From Furcasterigmium furcatum (lineage: Eukaryota > Ascomycota > Sordariomycetes > Glomerellales > Plectosphaerellaceae), in assembly GCA_001599815.1 (NCBI GenBank), contig BCIA01000003.1:4774001-4838000 (forward strand): a DNA stretch of 64,000 bases, read 5' to 3'. A program made the position numbers and the translations under genes. Under the pieces are notes generated by a model. It did no database searches. It was not told the origin of the DNA and saw only the letters and a list, made by a program, of their open reading frames with translations. Below, one piece after another: positions 43,506-55,057 of the stretch (positions are counted from its first letter, which is position 1; each line of letters begins with the position of its first letter).

Positions 43506-45125
43506 TCACCTGTTCCGATTGCTCGACCACCGTTTGACCATGACCTCCCGAATCTTGTACAGCTTGAAAACCTCCGCCGGCCCCTTCTCCAGCGCCTCGT
43601 CGAACGCGGGCGGCGGGGGGACGTCGACGTACACGAGCACGAGGCTCTTCATGACGTGACTGAGCACGCGAACCACGCCGTGGAGCCAATGCCACGACTT
43701 TTCATGCGTGGGCGTCTTGTTCTCCTTCCACCACGGGTCGGAATACGACGGCATGATGATGACGCCGAACTCTGCGTGGTCGAACACCGGACCCTTAGCA
43801 TACAGCATCCAGTCCATGGCGAACTTGATGCCGGGTCTGGGGACCCATCCGAGTGAACGGAAGTGATGGTACACAGCGTAATTGACCAGGAATGAGTCGT
43901 CTGGCCTCAGCTGGTCCTCGGCTCGGGGAGGAAAATCCGAGTCCTGGCGCAGAGTCTTGAAAAGATCTGCTGTCTCGAGGGCCTCCTTGCCTGATGGCTG
44001 CTTGACTTTCAGACACCCGAGGGCGAAGTGGAGGAAGAATGCCTCCTCGGCCGTGAGCTGCAGGTGCTCCTTATCAACGATGTCCTCAGCCGCGGGCTCG
44101 ACATGCTCGACTCCGTTTAGTTGGCCGCTCTTGGCCGCGGAGTCGCTGGATAGAGAGAGCGAGGCTTGTCTCGGCTTGTTTGCGGAGCCGTTCGCACCCC
44201 CGTTGAGCTGTGCACGGCCGGGACTCGGCGGGTCGGTGTGCTCGAAGGTCGCCGATTCCACCTTGGGGGAGAAACGTACACTCTTGCGCCGCTTGAGTGT
44301 CTTCTGCTCGTCACTTGTATCGCTAGCAGAGGAGCTGTTGGACGCCCCGTTGGTGGTGCCGTTCACAGATGGCTTCGCCGAGGCTTGCTCGAGGGCGGTG
44401 ACCGTAGACGAGGGAGTGTCTTCGACTTCGAAGCCGACACCGTTCACGATGTGTGCAGGGCCCGAGGTTGTGGCGGGCGCCTTGACGAGATCGGCCAGGG
44501 AGTTGGGCAGGGAGAGTAGCTGGGAGGGGCCAACGGGTGCAGAGTACCCCCAGAAATCGACAGTCGTCGGCTTGACAGACGAGGTGTCCGGAACGCCGCT
44601 CCGAGCTGCGGCCAGTCGAGCTTCCTCGAGTCGCGTCTGGCGGATGGCTTCCTGTTCCAGCCTTGCTCTCTCCCACTTCATCTTGACCCTTTCCTCGCGT
44701 CTGCTCCGCGTCATCTCCTCGCTGACATGGGACTGCACCAGGCCTCTTCGGACCTTTTCTCTCTTCAGCCAGTTCGGCTCACTACGACTGAGATTGCCTT
44801 TCCCGTAGAAGCCTTGCTCCCATAACGCGCGAATGGCCTTGTGATCCATGACATGGACGGACCGCGAGGTCGGCGACCAGACGCCCTCCCAAACGGCCGA
44901 GGGTTCCACGGGCGGTGGGAAGAATACTTGGCTCGCCCATGTCCAAGCAATGTGGAGAAGAGATATCGGATTACTAGGGTAGAATGTTGGGAGCGGAAAC
45001 GTCCGAATGGGCGTCGGCAGCTTGTACACCTCGTGCCTGGGTCTGGTGTCCTCGGCCGGAGAGCGTGCCGGGCTGCCAGACGCAGTCTGCGCTGGCGCTT
45101 GTGACATCGTTGCGGGACTTGCCAT
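43506..45125 (-). CDS. SEN2: tRNA-splicing endonuclease subunit SEN2
   Basis: Catalytic subunit of the tRNA intron endonuclease, cutting the 5' splice site. It is a single exon of 539 aa. The N-terminal domain includes EGVWSPTSRSVHVMD and IRALWEQGFYGKGNLSRSEP, typical of SEN2. A Glu/Arg-rich coiled region and a long Ser/Thr-rich disordered insert follow. The C-terminal nuclease domain has HHFRSLGWVPRPGIKFAMDW and YAKGPVFDHAEF. By comparison with archaeal enzymes, Tyr442, His450 and Lys493 form the catalytic triad. The middle insert makes it longer than yeast Sen2 (377 aa), usual for filamentous fungi. Confidence 0.93.
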   Translation of the reverse strand: MASPATMSQAPAQTASGSPARSPAEDTRPRHEVYKLPTPIRTFPLPTFYPSNPISLLHIAWTWASQVFFPPPVEPSAVWEGVWSPTSRSVHVMDHKAIRALWEQGFYGKGNLSRSEPNWLKREKVRRGLVQSHVSEEMTRSRREERVKMKWERARLEQEAIRQTRLEEARLAAARSGVPDTSSVKPTTVDFWGYSAPVGPSQLLSLPNSLADLVKAPATTSGPAHIVNGVGFEVEDTPSSTVTALEQASAKPSVNGTTNGASNSSSASDTSDEQKTLKRRKSVRFSPKVESATFEHTDPPSPGRAQLNGGANGSANKPRQASLSLSSDSAAKSGQLNGVEHVEPAAEDIVDKEHLQLTAEEAFFLHFALGCLKVKQPSGKEALETADLFKTLRQDSDFPPRAEDQLRPDDSFLVNYAVYHHFRSLGWVPRPGIKFAMDWMLYAKGPVFDHAEFGVIIMPSYSDPWWKENKTPTHEKSWHWLHGVVRVLSHVMKSLVLVYVDVPPPPAFDEALEKGPAEVFKLYKIREVMVKRWSSNRNR

Positions 45126-46005
45126 TTCAGCCGTGGGTATTACGCCTCATCTCGGTCTGCGGCAAATGGTTAGCAGGAATCGCCAAGTGCGCTGATAAAC
45201 GTATGAAGAACAAGATAACTCTGCGATCAGATACCGTTGTAGTCTATAATTTTGGCAGTCACCGAGGTCGCAATGAAGGCCCTCTTAGCACGAATTGTAT
45301 TGGGTGTCATCATATGCAGAGAAGAAAAGACCTCGAGCTCCGGTTCGAGCACTTGCGTCGAGGAGAGCTTCGAGGCCGACGACAGGAAAAGCGTAGCGCG
45401 CGAGGCGACTTACCAATGACATGGGAAGCTTGTCCCGTGCTGCTCGGAGACAAGCTGGGGGTCAAATAATCCGAGGCAAGGCCTGCGGAAGCGAGTGCAG
45501 CTGTCGAGTGGGAAGAGATGCTGGGGAGAAAGGATGGAGGGAAATGTGAAGCTGCTAGATTTTCAAGACCTTGAGAAGACCCCACCCCAGGTCTCGGGAT
45601 TGCTCGCTTGGGTTCGGAAAAACCTGGGTGCGGGATGACTCAGCTCGGTCTGATAAGATTACGGGCAGCTTACAGCGAGCTTAATTTTTGTGGTGGGGCC
45701 TGGACCGCTGGCCTGGGTCGTGTCGCGTGAAATCTACCGGCTCGACCCCTGAATATCATGGACGATGCTTCTCACCACACAAATGAACTGGCTTTGCAGC
45801 GCTCGGTGACTACAGTAGACATCCCGCAAGGCCGCCGCCACTCTCCTCCTGCGTCACACACGTCTGCTTCGTCCACAGATACTTTGTCTCGGCCCATCAT
45901 CTTCTCCATGGCTTGGTGATCGACAGATCGTCTTGATTCATTCACTGCCGGAGGAAGCGTCCTCCCCGGCCTCTCTCGCTGTCGGATCATCCGACCACTT
46001 CCATC
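45126..46005. other. divergent intergenic region
   Basis: This 880-bp stretch lies between the divergent SEN2 and glucosyltransferase starts. No gene is supported. Confidence 0.5.
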
Positions 46006-47659
46006 ATGGACGCTACGACCCTCGTCCAGGCGTTGGCATGCGTCTCTGCCATCTGGAGCGCGACCGTCTTCGTGGTCCAATGCCTGGGCAACAGCAGGAT
46101 GTTCGTACAGCCTCCCCCTCCGCTGAAGCCACATGCCCTAACATACCTCCAGCTTCTACAGCTGCTCCGGTCGTCCTGCTCCGCCAGTGTCCCCGACCTT
46201 GCCCGAGGATGAAGTGCCGCACGTCACCATCATCCGTCCCGTCAAGGGCCTCGAACCCAAGCTCTACGAATGCATCGCGTCCACCTTCCGCCTCGACTAC
46301 CCTCGACAGAAGCTGTCCATCCGTCTCTGCGTTTCTGACAAGAACGATTCGGCATACCCGCTGCTCGCGAAAATCGTGGAGGAGTTTCCTGGGTTCGATG
46401 CGCAGGTGCTCGTCGAGGAGGAAGACCCCTTGTTGCCCGCGAACCTGGGGCCCAACCCCAAGATCAGAAACATCAGCCGCGCATACCGGGAGGCGAAGGG
46501 CGACATCATATGGGTGATGGACTGCAACGTCTGGGTCCCTTCGGGGTCTGCTGGTCGCATGGTGGACAAGCTCGCGGGATTCCGGCCTGGAGGCAAACGC
46601 GCCAAGCCGTACAAGTTTGCCCATATGCTGCCCCTCGTCACCGAGACGGAGAGATTGTCGGACCTGTCTGCAGAGGCCCAGCCTCTCCTGACTTCGTCTG
46701 GTGTCGGGACCGCCCCAGGTGGCACTCCGCCGAACGACTCGCTCCTGTCCCGCATCCTGCGCCATGGCGGCGGAAGACTGGACGAAATGTTCATGGCTAC
46801 GACCCACGCCAAGTTCTACAGCGCCATCAACACCGTCGGCATTGCCCCCTGCACCGTGGGCAAGTCCAACATGTTCCGCAAGTCCCAGCTGGACATACTC
46901 ACCGACCCGGCCAAAAACCCTTCCTTCACCGCGAAGAATGCGCCCGTCGGCATTGACTACTTCTCCAAGTACATCTGCGAGGACCACCTGATAGGCGACA
47001 CCTTCTGGAGGGCCGAGTTCCCGGGCTTCGACAACCACGCCCTCGTGTCCGGCGATCTGGCTATCCAGCCCATGGCAGGCTTCTCGGTCCAGTCGTACGT
47101 CGGGCGACGAGTGCGGTGGCTGCGCGCTAGGAAATGGACAGTCCTCGCGGCAACCCTAGTAGAGCCCGGCGTGGAATCCCTGCTCTGCTGCGCGCACTTC
47201 GCCTTCGCCCTCACTACCCTCCCCTGGGTTCACGAGACGCTCGGCGTCCCCCAGACCTGGGCCGCCATGGGGCAAATCTGGGCGGCCGCTGTGAGCCTGT
47301 GGATGTTCGGCGACTGGTGCACGTACAGCAAGATCCACGCCGGACACAGCATCGAGGTTGACGAGCACACGCCGAAATTCGCGAGGGGCACGGGAAACCC
47401 CGGTGGAGCGCCGAAGCGGTCGTTCCTCGCGTGGGTGCCGGCGTGGCTCGGGCGAGAGCTGCTGGCCCTGCCCATCTGGACTTGGGCCGTGCTCCTGGGG
47501 TCGACCGTGACCTGGCGTGGCCAGACGTTCCGCGTTCTTATGGACATGAGCGTGGTCGAGATGGATGCCCCGCCGACGCCAGCAACAAGCGGTTACGGCA
47601 GCGGCAGGGAGACGCCAAATGGCGACGCTCGGGCGAGAAGCAAAGCTCGGAGGGCATGA
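46006..47659 (+). CDS. ceramide glucosyltransferase (glucosylceramide synthase)
   Basis: Membrane GT21 enzyme that transfers glucose from UDP-glucose to ceramide in the Golgi or ER. Exons are 46006-46100 and 46153-47659 (52-nt intron, GTTCGT donor, CTAAC branch), giving 533 aa. Residues about 5-28 are an N-terminal signal anchor. The D1 motif is VSDKNDSA, D2 is WVMDCNVWV, D3 lies in GIDYFSKYICEDHLIGD, and the Q/RxxRW motif is GRRVRWLRA. Two hydrophobic stretches near the C-terminus anchor the enzyme. The first exon was chosen because it restores the anchor; the second exon alone has no ATG before the catalytic domain. The C-terminal tail is Ser/Arg-rich. Confidence 0.92.
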
Positions 47660-48764
47660 TGTTATGATGCAACGAGCCAACCTAATTAATACTAATCTAA
47701 TAATGTTGAACGAGATGAAGTCCTTACGTTGGGGAACGGCATGTTTTGCCGGTGACTGCTACTGGTGCGCGTGCAACAATGACTACGAAAGAGGACTCTG
47801 AATGAGGCCTCAAACTACCAATCCGTTGAGCCTAAACCAAAAAGCTAATAAACTATTTTAAAACTGGAGATTGGCCGGGCTGCCATCCAACCTACTTATC
47901 ACACAGACACTGTGCGCAGTTGTCGGCCGACCAGAATAGCACTTGAGACCGAAGTTGGTTTCATCTCAAGTCTGAGTGCCAACCTCCGTACCCCAGGAAC
48001 CCCGCGCGTCAAGTTGCGCTGTTTGTCAGTTCAGCGCAGTCCGCAGCTTTCTTTTCGGACGCCCCGGTAGTTTATTCTTGCTCTTTCGAGCCTTCTGGCC
48101 GCCCTCCCTGCGAAACGCCAAGAAGCGCCCTGAGACCATCTCATGGCTCCCATCCCACCCCCGATGCCCAGAAATAGGGCGAAAGTCACCGCATCCCGTC
48201 CCATGGGGCAGAAAACCTTCCAAAAATATAGCCGAGATCTTCGGACGGCCGCGCCTGGATTCAACTGAGACGGCTAATCTCGCCCTCGCACCCCGAAACG
48301 GCCTGGCTTGAGGCAAGCCGAACCGTGACAGCTCGTCTCGACTTGGCTCGCAGCGAATCAGTGTTCTCGGCGCGACGATCAGATATGGCGAGCGCTGCTC
48401 CTGCCTGAGCCTTGGCATCTCGTGCTCGGAATAGCTTCAAACCACGGCGTAGCTAGGTATGCGCCCAGTTTCACCCCTATGCAGAGAGCACTGGCTGGTG
48501 ACCAAAGGCCTCCGAAATGGGATCTCGGAGAAGCCAGAATCAGCCAGAGAGCCGCATGGCGGGAAGTGTTATAAATCTGATGATGGCCAAGTCGGTGATT
48601 GCTTCACTTTGAATTCTCCCATCGCGCATCATACCTTTCAACACTTTCTCTTCATCACCTTCTCTGCTTCTCTTGTCTCGGCAGGCCCGAATCTTTCTTT
48701 CAACGGACTGCGTCCCTTCTTTCCATACTACTTACTTTCCCTTGTCGATCGATCAACAGGAATC
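47660..48764. other. intergenic region with TATA-like element
   Basis: This is 1.1 kb with an AT-rich first part (47680-47900). A TATA-like TTATAAAT lies at 48569-48576, about 190 bp before the ATG of the secreted protein gene. No other gene is seen. Confidence 0.45.
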
Positions 48765-49699
48765 ATGAAGTTCAACTACTGCGCCCTGGTCCTCTCTCAG
48801 GCCATCCTTGCGCTCTCGAAGCCGATCCCACAGGTGGACGAGTTCGACTTGATCCTCGAGGCCCGCAGCGTTTCCGACCTCCAGGCGGCTGGAGGCGCTG
48901 CTCAAGGTGCCACGCCGCCTGCGGCTCCCCCTGCCGCTCCCGCAGAGGGTGGCGGTGAGGGAGCGGAGCAAGAGGTCGAGCAGGCTGGCCAGTTTGATGT
49001 TCCCATCGTTCTGACCGGCGGCGCTGCCAAGATCGACACATTGTACCCGCCCGGTGTAAGTGGCCTCGGCATGGTTGATGAGGCCTCAAGAGTGATGTAA
49101 CTAACAACGACTTCGATGATACAGGTCAACGGTGTTTTCGAGATCGAGTTCCAGAACGCAGACAGTCGCACCCTCACCGTCACCCAGAACTTGAACCCTG
49201 CCGCTCCTCCCCCTGGATTCGTTTCCGTCGAGCCCGTCTCCTTCATCGTCAACCTCGCCGAGGGCGCTGAAGGCGTCACTCTTCAGAAGGTCGACTACAT
49301 CCTCAACAAGGGCAGTGAGTAATCTCCACATAACCCTGCTTTCAATATCGGTTTAACACTGACACCTGCTTTCCAGACACCCTCGACATCAGCAAGGGCT
49401 CCATCGGCCGCTTCTGCGCCGAGGCCGGCGCCTTCGTTATCGATCCCGCCCTCGGCGAGCAGGAGTTCGAAGCCGACGAGAACGAGCTCCTCATCAAGAC
49501 CAAGAACATGAACGGCGAATGGGGCATCTTCGTCCCCGTGGCTGCTCCGGCTGCCCCGGCCCCTGCCAATCCTGGTGCGGCGCCGGCGCCTGATGCTGCT
49601 GCCCCTGGTGCTGCTCCGTCTGCCACAATGCAGGAGTTCATCCAGCTGTTGCTCTCCATGCTTGGCCCCGGCGCGGCACCGCTTCCCCAGAACCCTTAA
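48765..49699 (+). CDS. secreted protein of unknown function, Pro/Ala-rich flanks
   Basis: I do not recognise this family. It has exons 48765-49055, 49125-49314 and 49377-49699, giving 267 aa. Residues 1-18 are a signal peptide (MKFNYCALVLSQAILALS) followed by KPIPQVDEF. A low-complexity Ala/Pro/Gly segment (ATPPAAPPAAPAEGGGEGAE) precedes the core. The core of about 140 residues is beta-rich: VPIVLTGGAAKIDTLYPPG, VNGVFEIEFQNADSRTLTVT and TLDISKGSIGRFCAEAGAF. Only one Cys is in the mature core. Another Ala/Pro-rich stretch leads to MQEFIQLLLSMLGPG at the end. It is probably a wall- or surface-associated protein. Both phase-checked introns have good signals. Confidence 0.8.
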
Positions 49700-50396
49700 G
49701 CACCTCGGATGCCGGGCAGGGTGTAGCGTCATATAGAAGCCGTGGCCGTTTGGGTTTCGGTCACTTGTGTGCAGGTGTTTTGGCGGGTCGCAGTTTAAGC
49801 TTGATACTGATGGTTCCTTCAACATTGATCAATGGGTATTCTGGCGATTCACGGCTACCAAAATTGCCCGATTCTCCTTGTACATAGTAAATACCCGGTG
49901 TACATAGCCCACAGAGCAGACATTCCGTCAATACCAATCTACATGGCCTGCTGAATCAGAAGAGTGCTTAGTCTCCTTCAAATTTAAATATCCTACATTT
50001 CAGTGTGATCATTGGCCGTTGTGAGTTGTTACCGTTAGTGGCTCACTATTCCGCCTCCTAAATCGTGGCGGTTTCATAAGTTGAGGTTGGGTACTTGGAG
50101 TGCTATATGTACCTCTATATTTATCCACTACTAAGTACTTTAGTAGCTTATTAAGGTCGGGGGTTTCCGGACCATATGACATGACGTTTGTCAGGTTTCG
50201 TTCTTCCATGAATTTGAACATTGCCACGGCGGTTAAATCACTTCACCCAAGGCTATTAGACTGCATTGCGTCTGTGACGTCTGTTGATATTCATCTGCTA
50301 TTTGTACATGTGTAGGTTACAGCGCTTCTTGCTTTTGGCTCAAGGTATCAAAATGAAAGCAGATAATCAAGCACTCTGAGAGGGCTGATGCGCCCA
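49700..50396. other. AT-richer convergent gap, possible decayed element
   Basis: This 697-bp stretch lies between convergent stops. From about 49850 to 50330 it is visibly richer in A/T and TpA than its surroundings. A short minus-strand frame (50009-50227) has no family match I can make. It may be decayed mobile DNA. Confidence 0.4.
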
Positions 50397-52178
50397 TTAC
50401 GCCTCAGCAGCGGCGGCCTTCTCGCGACGGTCCGCAACCTCCTGCAGATGAGGCTTGAGGGTATCAGCCATCTCCTGGGAGAACTTGCGCGCGCTGACCT
50501 TGTGCTCGAAGAGCAGATCGAGCTCGGAGTAGGTCAGGCCGAAGGGCTCGGGGAGGCGGAAGAAGGTCCAGACCAGGAAGAGCGCGGTGACGCCGGCCCA
50601 GAAGAAGCCGCCCTTCGCCCCCCAGTTCCAACTGTTCCTTCCCACGATATTTGGCATTAATGCATTTACAACGAAGCCGGAGGCGTTGTAGGAAGCGCGG
50701 GAGAGGGCGACGGTCTTGACGCGGAGGCGGGTGGAGGGCATCTCGGACACGAGGGTGTAGCAGGCCGGGCCGACGCTGAGCTGGAAGCAGAAGAGCATGA
50801 AGATGATCAGGGCGCCGACGGCCCACGAGGTCGAGGCGTTTTGGGCCGGGATGCCGAGGAAACCGATGATCATCAGGATGACGAACATGGCGCACAGGCC
50901 GTAGACGTACATGGTGCGCCTGCCGACGTGGGTCATGATGTACCAGGCGATGAGGCACCCGATGAGACTGATGCCGTTCTGGCCGAGACTGAGCTTGTAG
51001 GCGTCGTCGGTGCCCAGGCCGGCCTGCTGCATGAATTGGATACCGTACTGGAGAGGTCCGTGTTAGCTGATGGTCCAACAAGGAAATGGGTAGGAGATGC
51101 TCGGATCGGGATATTCACTTACAGCCATGAAGGGAACACCGCAGAAAGCCTGGACGACCCAGGTCATGCAGGCGATCTCGGTTCGGCGCAGGTCCGTCCT
51201 CCTGAAGCAGTCCCAGTACTGCGTGCCGGAGCTGATCTCCATCTCGAACTGGTTGGTGGTGCGCATCATCTCGATGTGGGCGTCGAGGTCGAACTCGACG
51301 CCGCTCTGGGGGCTGGTGAGGCTGGCCACGGCCTGCCTGGCCTCCTCGATGCGGTTGTGGCGGACGAGCCACCAGGGGCTCTCGGGGGCGAAGTAGGTTC
51401 CGATCATGATGGGGATGGGCCAAATCCACTGCAGCGCAAAGGGGACGCGGTAGGCCCACTGATCCGTCCTGTTGAGGAAGCCGTTGAGGATGCCCATGGA
51501 GATGAGCTGGCCGAGGACCCAGCAGATGTTGATCCAGGAGGTCATGTAGCCACGCAGGGCCAGGGGGCAGATGTCGGCCGCGTAGGTGACGGCGAGGGTC
51601 TGGAAGATGCCCCAGGGCAGTCCCTGGACGAGACCACCGGCGAGGAACATGGGGAGGCCGGTCGAGAAGAAGGGGATGAAGATGGCGCCGATCATGGCGA
51701 TCATGGCGACTTGCATGGTCCAGCGGTAGCCGAGCCACTCGTTGATGTATCCGTTGATGAAGAGACCGAGGATGGAACCGACCTGAGTACCGTTGCTGAT
51801 AATGGTCTGCCACTGCGCGGAGATGATGTTCTCGCCCTCCGAGTCGACCTCGTTTCCGAAGCGGTCCTTGAACGGGGGGTAGGCATAGAAGTTGCTCATG
51901 AGGTTTGTATCGTAGCCCTGCGTGATTTCGTGTCAGAAGCCGACTCTCAGACCGGATGCAACTACACAACGTACCTCCATGATGATGGCCAGGGAGATGA
52001 TGAACGAGAAGCCGATAGCCTTGGGCCAGAAGCGGAACGAGTCGCGCACGCTCATCTGCCTCTCGATGTTGATGGCGGCGAGGGCGTCGTGAGGCTCGCC
52101 ATGGCTGACGGTGGGCACGACATCGTGCTCGTTCTTGGGCTCTACCGCCAGCTTGTCGTCCTGGGGTGCGGAGGACAT
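50397..52178 (-). CDS. MFS sugar porter, alpha-glucoside permease-like
   Basis: Plasma-membrane sugar-proton symporter of 549 aa. Exons are 52178-51975, 51917-51123 and 51047-50397 (introns of 57 and 75 nt, phase 0). Twelve spans are visible. Sugar-porter features include the first-span GYDTNLMSNFYAYPPFKDRF, NEWLGYRW after span 2, PESPWWLVRHNRIEEA (the PESPR-type motif after span 6), GRRTMYVYG, and PEPFGLTYSELDLLFE after span 12 (PETKG-type). The FYAYPPF insert and sequence resemble fungal maltose and alpha-glucoside carriers more than hexose carriers. The divergent Zn2Cys6 regulator may control it. Confidence 0.93.
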
Positions 52179-53163
52179 GATGTCGACTCTTTGGAGTTGC
52201 AGGGACTATTGCCTGGGGGGAGGCTGAGTGAAGGCAGGGCTAGTATGAACTACTGATGAAGGGGGCACAACCACGTCCGGCGAGCGAAGCGTGATCGAGA
52301 GAAGGGAGGCAGTGATCGGCCCTGGACGAGGACATGAAGTCTTTATAGGAGTTCCGGGTCGAAGCAGGCCATGCCCGTCGGGTGCCAAGACTGGGTGGTG
52401 CGGTGGGCGGGCGTGGTTCGTCTGTGGGCGCGGCGCCGATGCTGGAGAAGACTTTTGCTCCAGAAACCGAGGTTCTGGACGCGGAGATGGGTCCTAGATC
52501 GGGCAACCACGAGCTAACTCGTGTGTTAGGACCGGCATCCATGATGGTTGACATTAGTCTGACCAGTCTACTAGTCCGCCTGGTAGGGGTTGGGGTTCCC
52601 ATGGGGAGAAACAGAGGGGCGCCATGATCGGGATTCCTGGACACCACCTGAGGCCCCTGGACCGCCAGCAAGGACACGGGCTTTAGAGCGATATTTCCTG
52701 CGAGAAGTCGCCTCCTTCAGGCGCGGAATCAGGGCATGTTTGGAGGGACGATCCACCGATGGTGACGGGCGATTTGTCCTCGGCGTCGCCATATTCCGCC
52801 GCTTTTCCGCCCCTAAGCCCGAAAAGGGGCGACGGTCCGTCTGCTGGTCAGGATTCCCCTCAGAACCCCTCCCCGGGGATTTCGTCGATCGTGAGATGTG
52901 CCGAGCTAACTAACTCTGGAGAAGCGGTCGGTACTTGCAGTACTTGTTGGAAGGTTGGCCACCGCCCGCGGGAACTGTTCGGCGCCCACGAGTGAGCTGA
53001 TGGTTGCTCCCCGGATTTTCCATCATCATCATTCTCCTCCCCCATGCGCCATCACAGCTTTCCGCGCGGAAAACTCGCCTGTTCCTGAGACATCATCTAA
53101 ATCATCTCATATACGAAAAAAAAGGACCCTTGGTTCCCGGGGTCTACTTACAGGACCGGACCC
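52179..53163. promoter_or_regulatory. shared divergent region of sugar porter and Zn2Cys6 regulator
   Basis: This 985-bp stretch lies between divergent starts of a sugar carrier and a regulator. It holds CGG and CCG triplets that could be half-sites for a Zn2Cys6 dimer, but I cannot single out a site. No gene is seen. Confidence 0.45.
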
Positions 53164-55057
53164 ATGCGGAAACCTTCGGCCTGTGCGGCCTGCCGGTACG
53201 TCTACGTAGCAGCGCAGTTCTCCGTTTCCCGACGCCCTGAGAACTGGACCACAACGACATGACTGACAACCAGCGCCGCGCAGATCCCGCCGGCGGAAAT
53301 GCCAGATCAATCAGGGACAACAAGCTTGCCTCCATTGCAGTGAGAGAGGCCTGCCATGCGACTTTGTCCCCCCGGAAGGCGGGTATTACGACCAGCGAGC
53401 CCAGCGGCGCGGGGACCAGCTGAAGATAGTCCATCATGAGGAAGAGCATGACGTCCAGCCGCCACCAGCGACCCATCCCCTGACGCCGTTCAGCGGCGAC
53501 TCGTCAATATCACCGGCGGCCAACCTGCCGCTGCCGGGGCTGGCTCTCCGCTTAGACCTGGTGAGGCTGTACTTTGACTACATCCACGACCAGTTCCACT
53601 CTCTCTTCCACCGGCCGAGCTTTGTCGAGGATGTGCTGCGAGATAAGGTGCCGCCGGCCATCATCTATGGCATGATCGCCCTGTCAGCGAGGTAAGACAG
53701 ACAGACCCATTCGTTCCCACGTGGCCGGTTGCATGCCTTGGAAACCAATGGCATCATCCCATCCCATCCATCAGGGGCTGATCCGGAGCTTGCAGGTTCT
53801 CGACGGACCCGTTCTTTGCGGATGTGGATCCCCGAGATCGAGGGATGGGCTATCTCCTCGAGGCGGAGGCTCTCTTCAACATGCGAGACGTGTCCCTGAC
53901 GACGATACAACTGTGCGTCCTCGTCGGGTCGGGCTGGACCGCCACGGGGAACGCGGTGGCCGAGAACATCTACTACGGCATCGCTTGCCGGATGGCCCAG
54001 CTGCTGGACCTGCCCAACAGGCCGGCGTCCAGCCAGCTGGAAAGCGAGATTAACATCAGAGGTGAGAAGACGCGCTATCCCTGACACATGGACCCCGGCT
54101 CATCTGGTCTTAGTATGGTGGTCGCTGTCCATGATCGACGCCTGGTCATCGGCGGCCGTGAAGCTGCCCAAGCTGCTCCCCAACAGGACAGACCTACCGC
54201 TGCCCATGGACGACCTGTCATACCTGGCACTCTCGCCATCCGGCGGCCCGAGCCCGACGTTCAGCACCTCCTACAGCCAGGGCGCCCTCCTGCTCGCCCA
54301 GATGGTCAAGCTGAACCTGATCCTCCAGGAGGTCAACTACTTCAACCACCGCTGCGTGTCGGAGAACCCGCACTGGGAGACCCTCGAGCAGGGGGTCGAC
54401 GCGCTCACGAGCCGGCTCGACGAGTGGGTTGAGCAGCTGCCGCCCAACGTGCGGGATACTCCGGAGAACTTCGCGTGGTTCGCCTCGCGGGGCCTGGGGC
54501 GCATGTTCGCGGCCGTGTACCTGGGCTACTACCACTTCGGCCAGCTGCTGTACTACCAGTTCCTGCACGGGGCGGCGACGGACCCGACGCCCTCGCCGGG
54601 GTCGGCGCCGGCGACCCTGCGGCGGCACGACTACGCCCAGCGGTGCAAGTCGCACGCCGGCCGGCTGTGCGAGATGGTCTACCGCGCGCACGCGACGGCC
54701 GACTCGGACGTGCGGTACACCATGACCTCGCACGTGCTGGTCATCGCGTCCACGGTGCAGATACACACGCTGCTGTTCAGCGCGGACGAGGACGACATCG
54801 TGGTCGCGCGGCGGCGGCTCGAGAGGAACTTTGAGCTCCTGCTCAGGCTGCAGGTGTACTGGCCCACGGTCGACCATGCCATCAGCAGGCTGCGGGCGTT
54901 CCACGCCACGGCGAGGACGAGCCAGCGGTCGAGCTACGTGCTGGACCGGTGGATGCTGAGGTTCCTGGTCGAGTTTGCGGAGTCGATGGAGGAAAAGGAG
55001 GCTGAGGCTTGGCGGGGGTCGAGCGAGGAGATGGAGGCTCTGTGGAATCGGGCGTGA
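53164..55057 (+). CDS. Zn2Cys6 transcription factor, 4 exons
   Basis: Nuclear regulator of 549 aa. Exons are 53164-53195 (32 nt), 53284-53691, 53796-54061 and 54114-55057. The zinc cluster is split by intron 1 after the second Cys: ACAACR, then RSRRRKCQINQGQQACLHC and SERGLPC, giving the spacing C-x2-C-x6-C-x8-C-x2-C-x6-C. The intron acceptor was fixed by this motif and phase. The Fungal_trans region follows: RLYFDYIHDQFHSLFHRPSF, then IYYGIACRMAQLLDLPN and WWSLSMIDAWSSAAVKLPK. The length is short but complete. Its position opposite the sugar porter suggests local control of that gene. Confidence 0.9.

Noticed and set aside
46013..47038. 341-codon minus-strand frame
   Set aside because: Shadow of ceramide glucosyltransferase.
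50009..50227. 72-codon minus-strand frame in the AT-rich island
   Set aside because: Too short, no motif, and in sequence that looks decayed.
50841..52256. 471-codon plus-strand frame
   Set aside because: Antisense shadow of the sugar porter, with no domain motifs.
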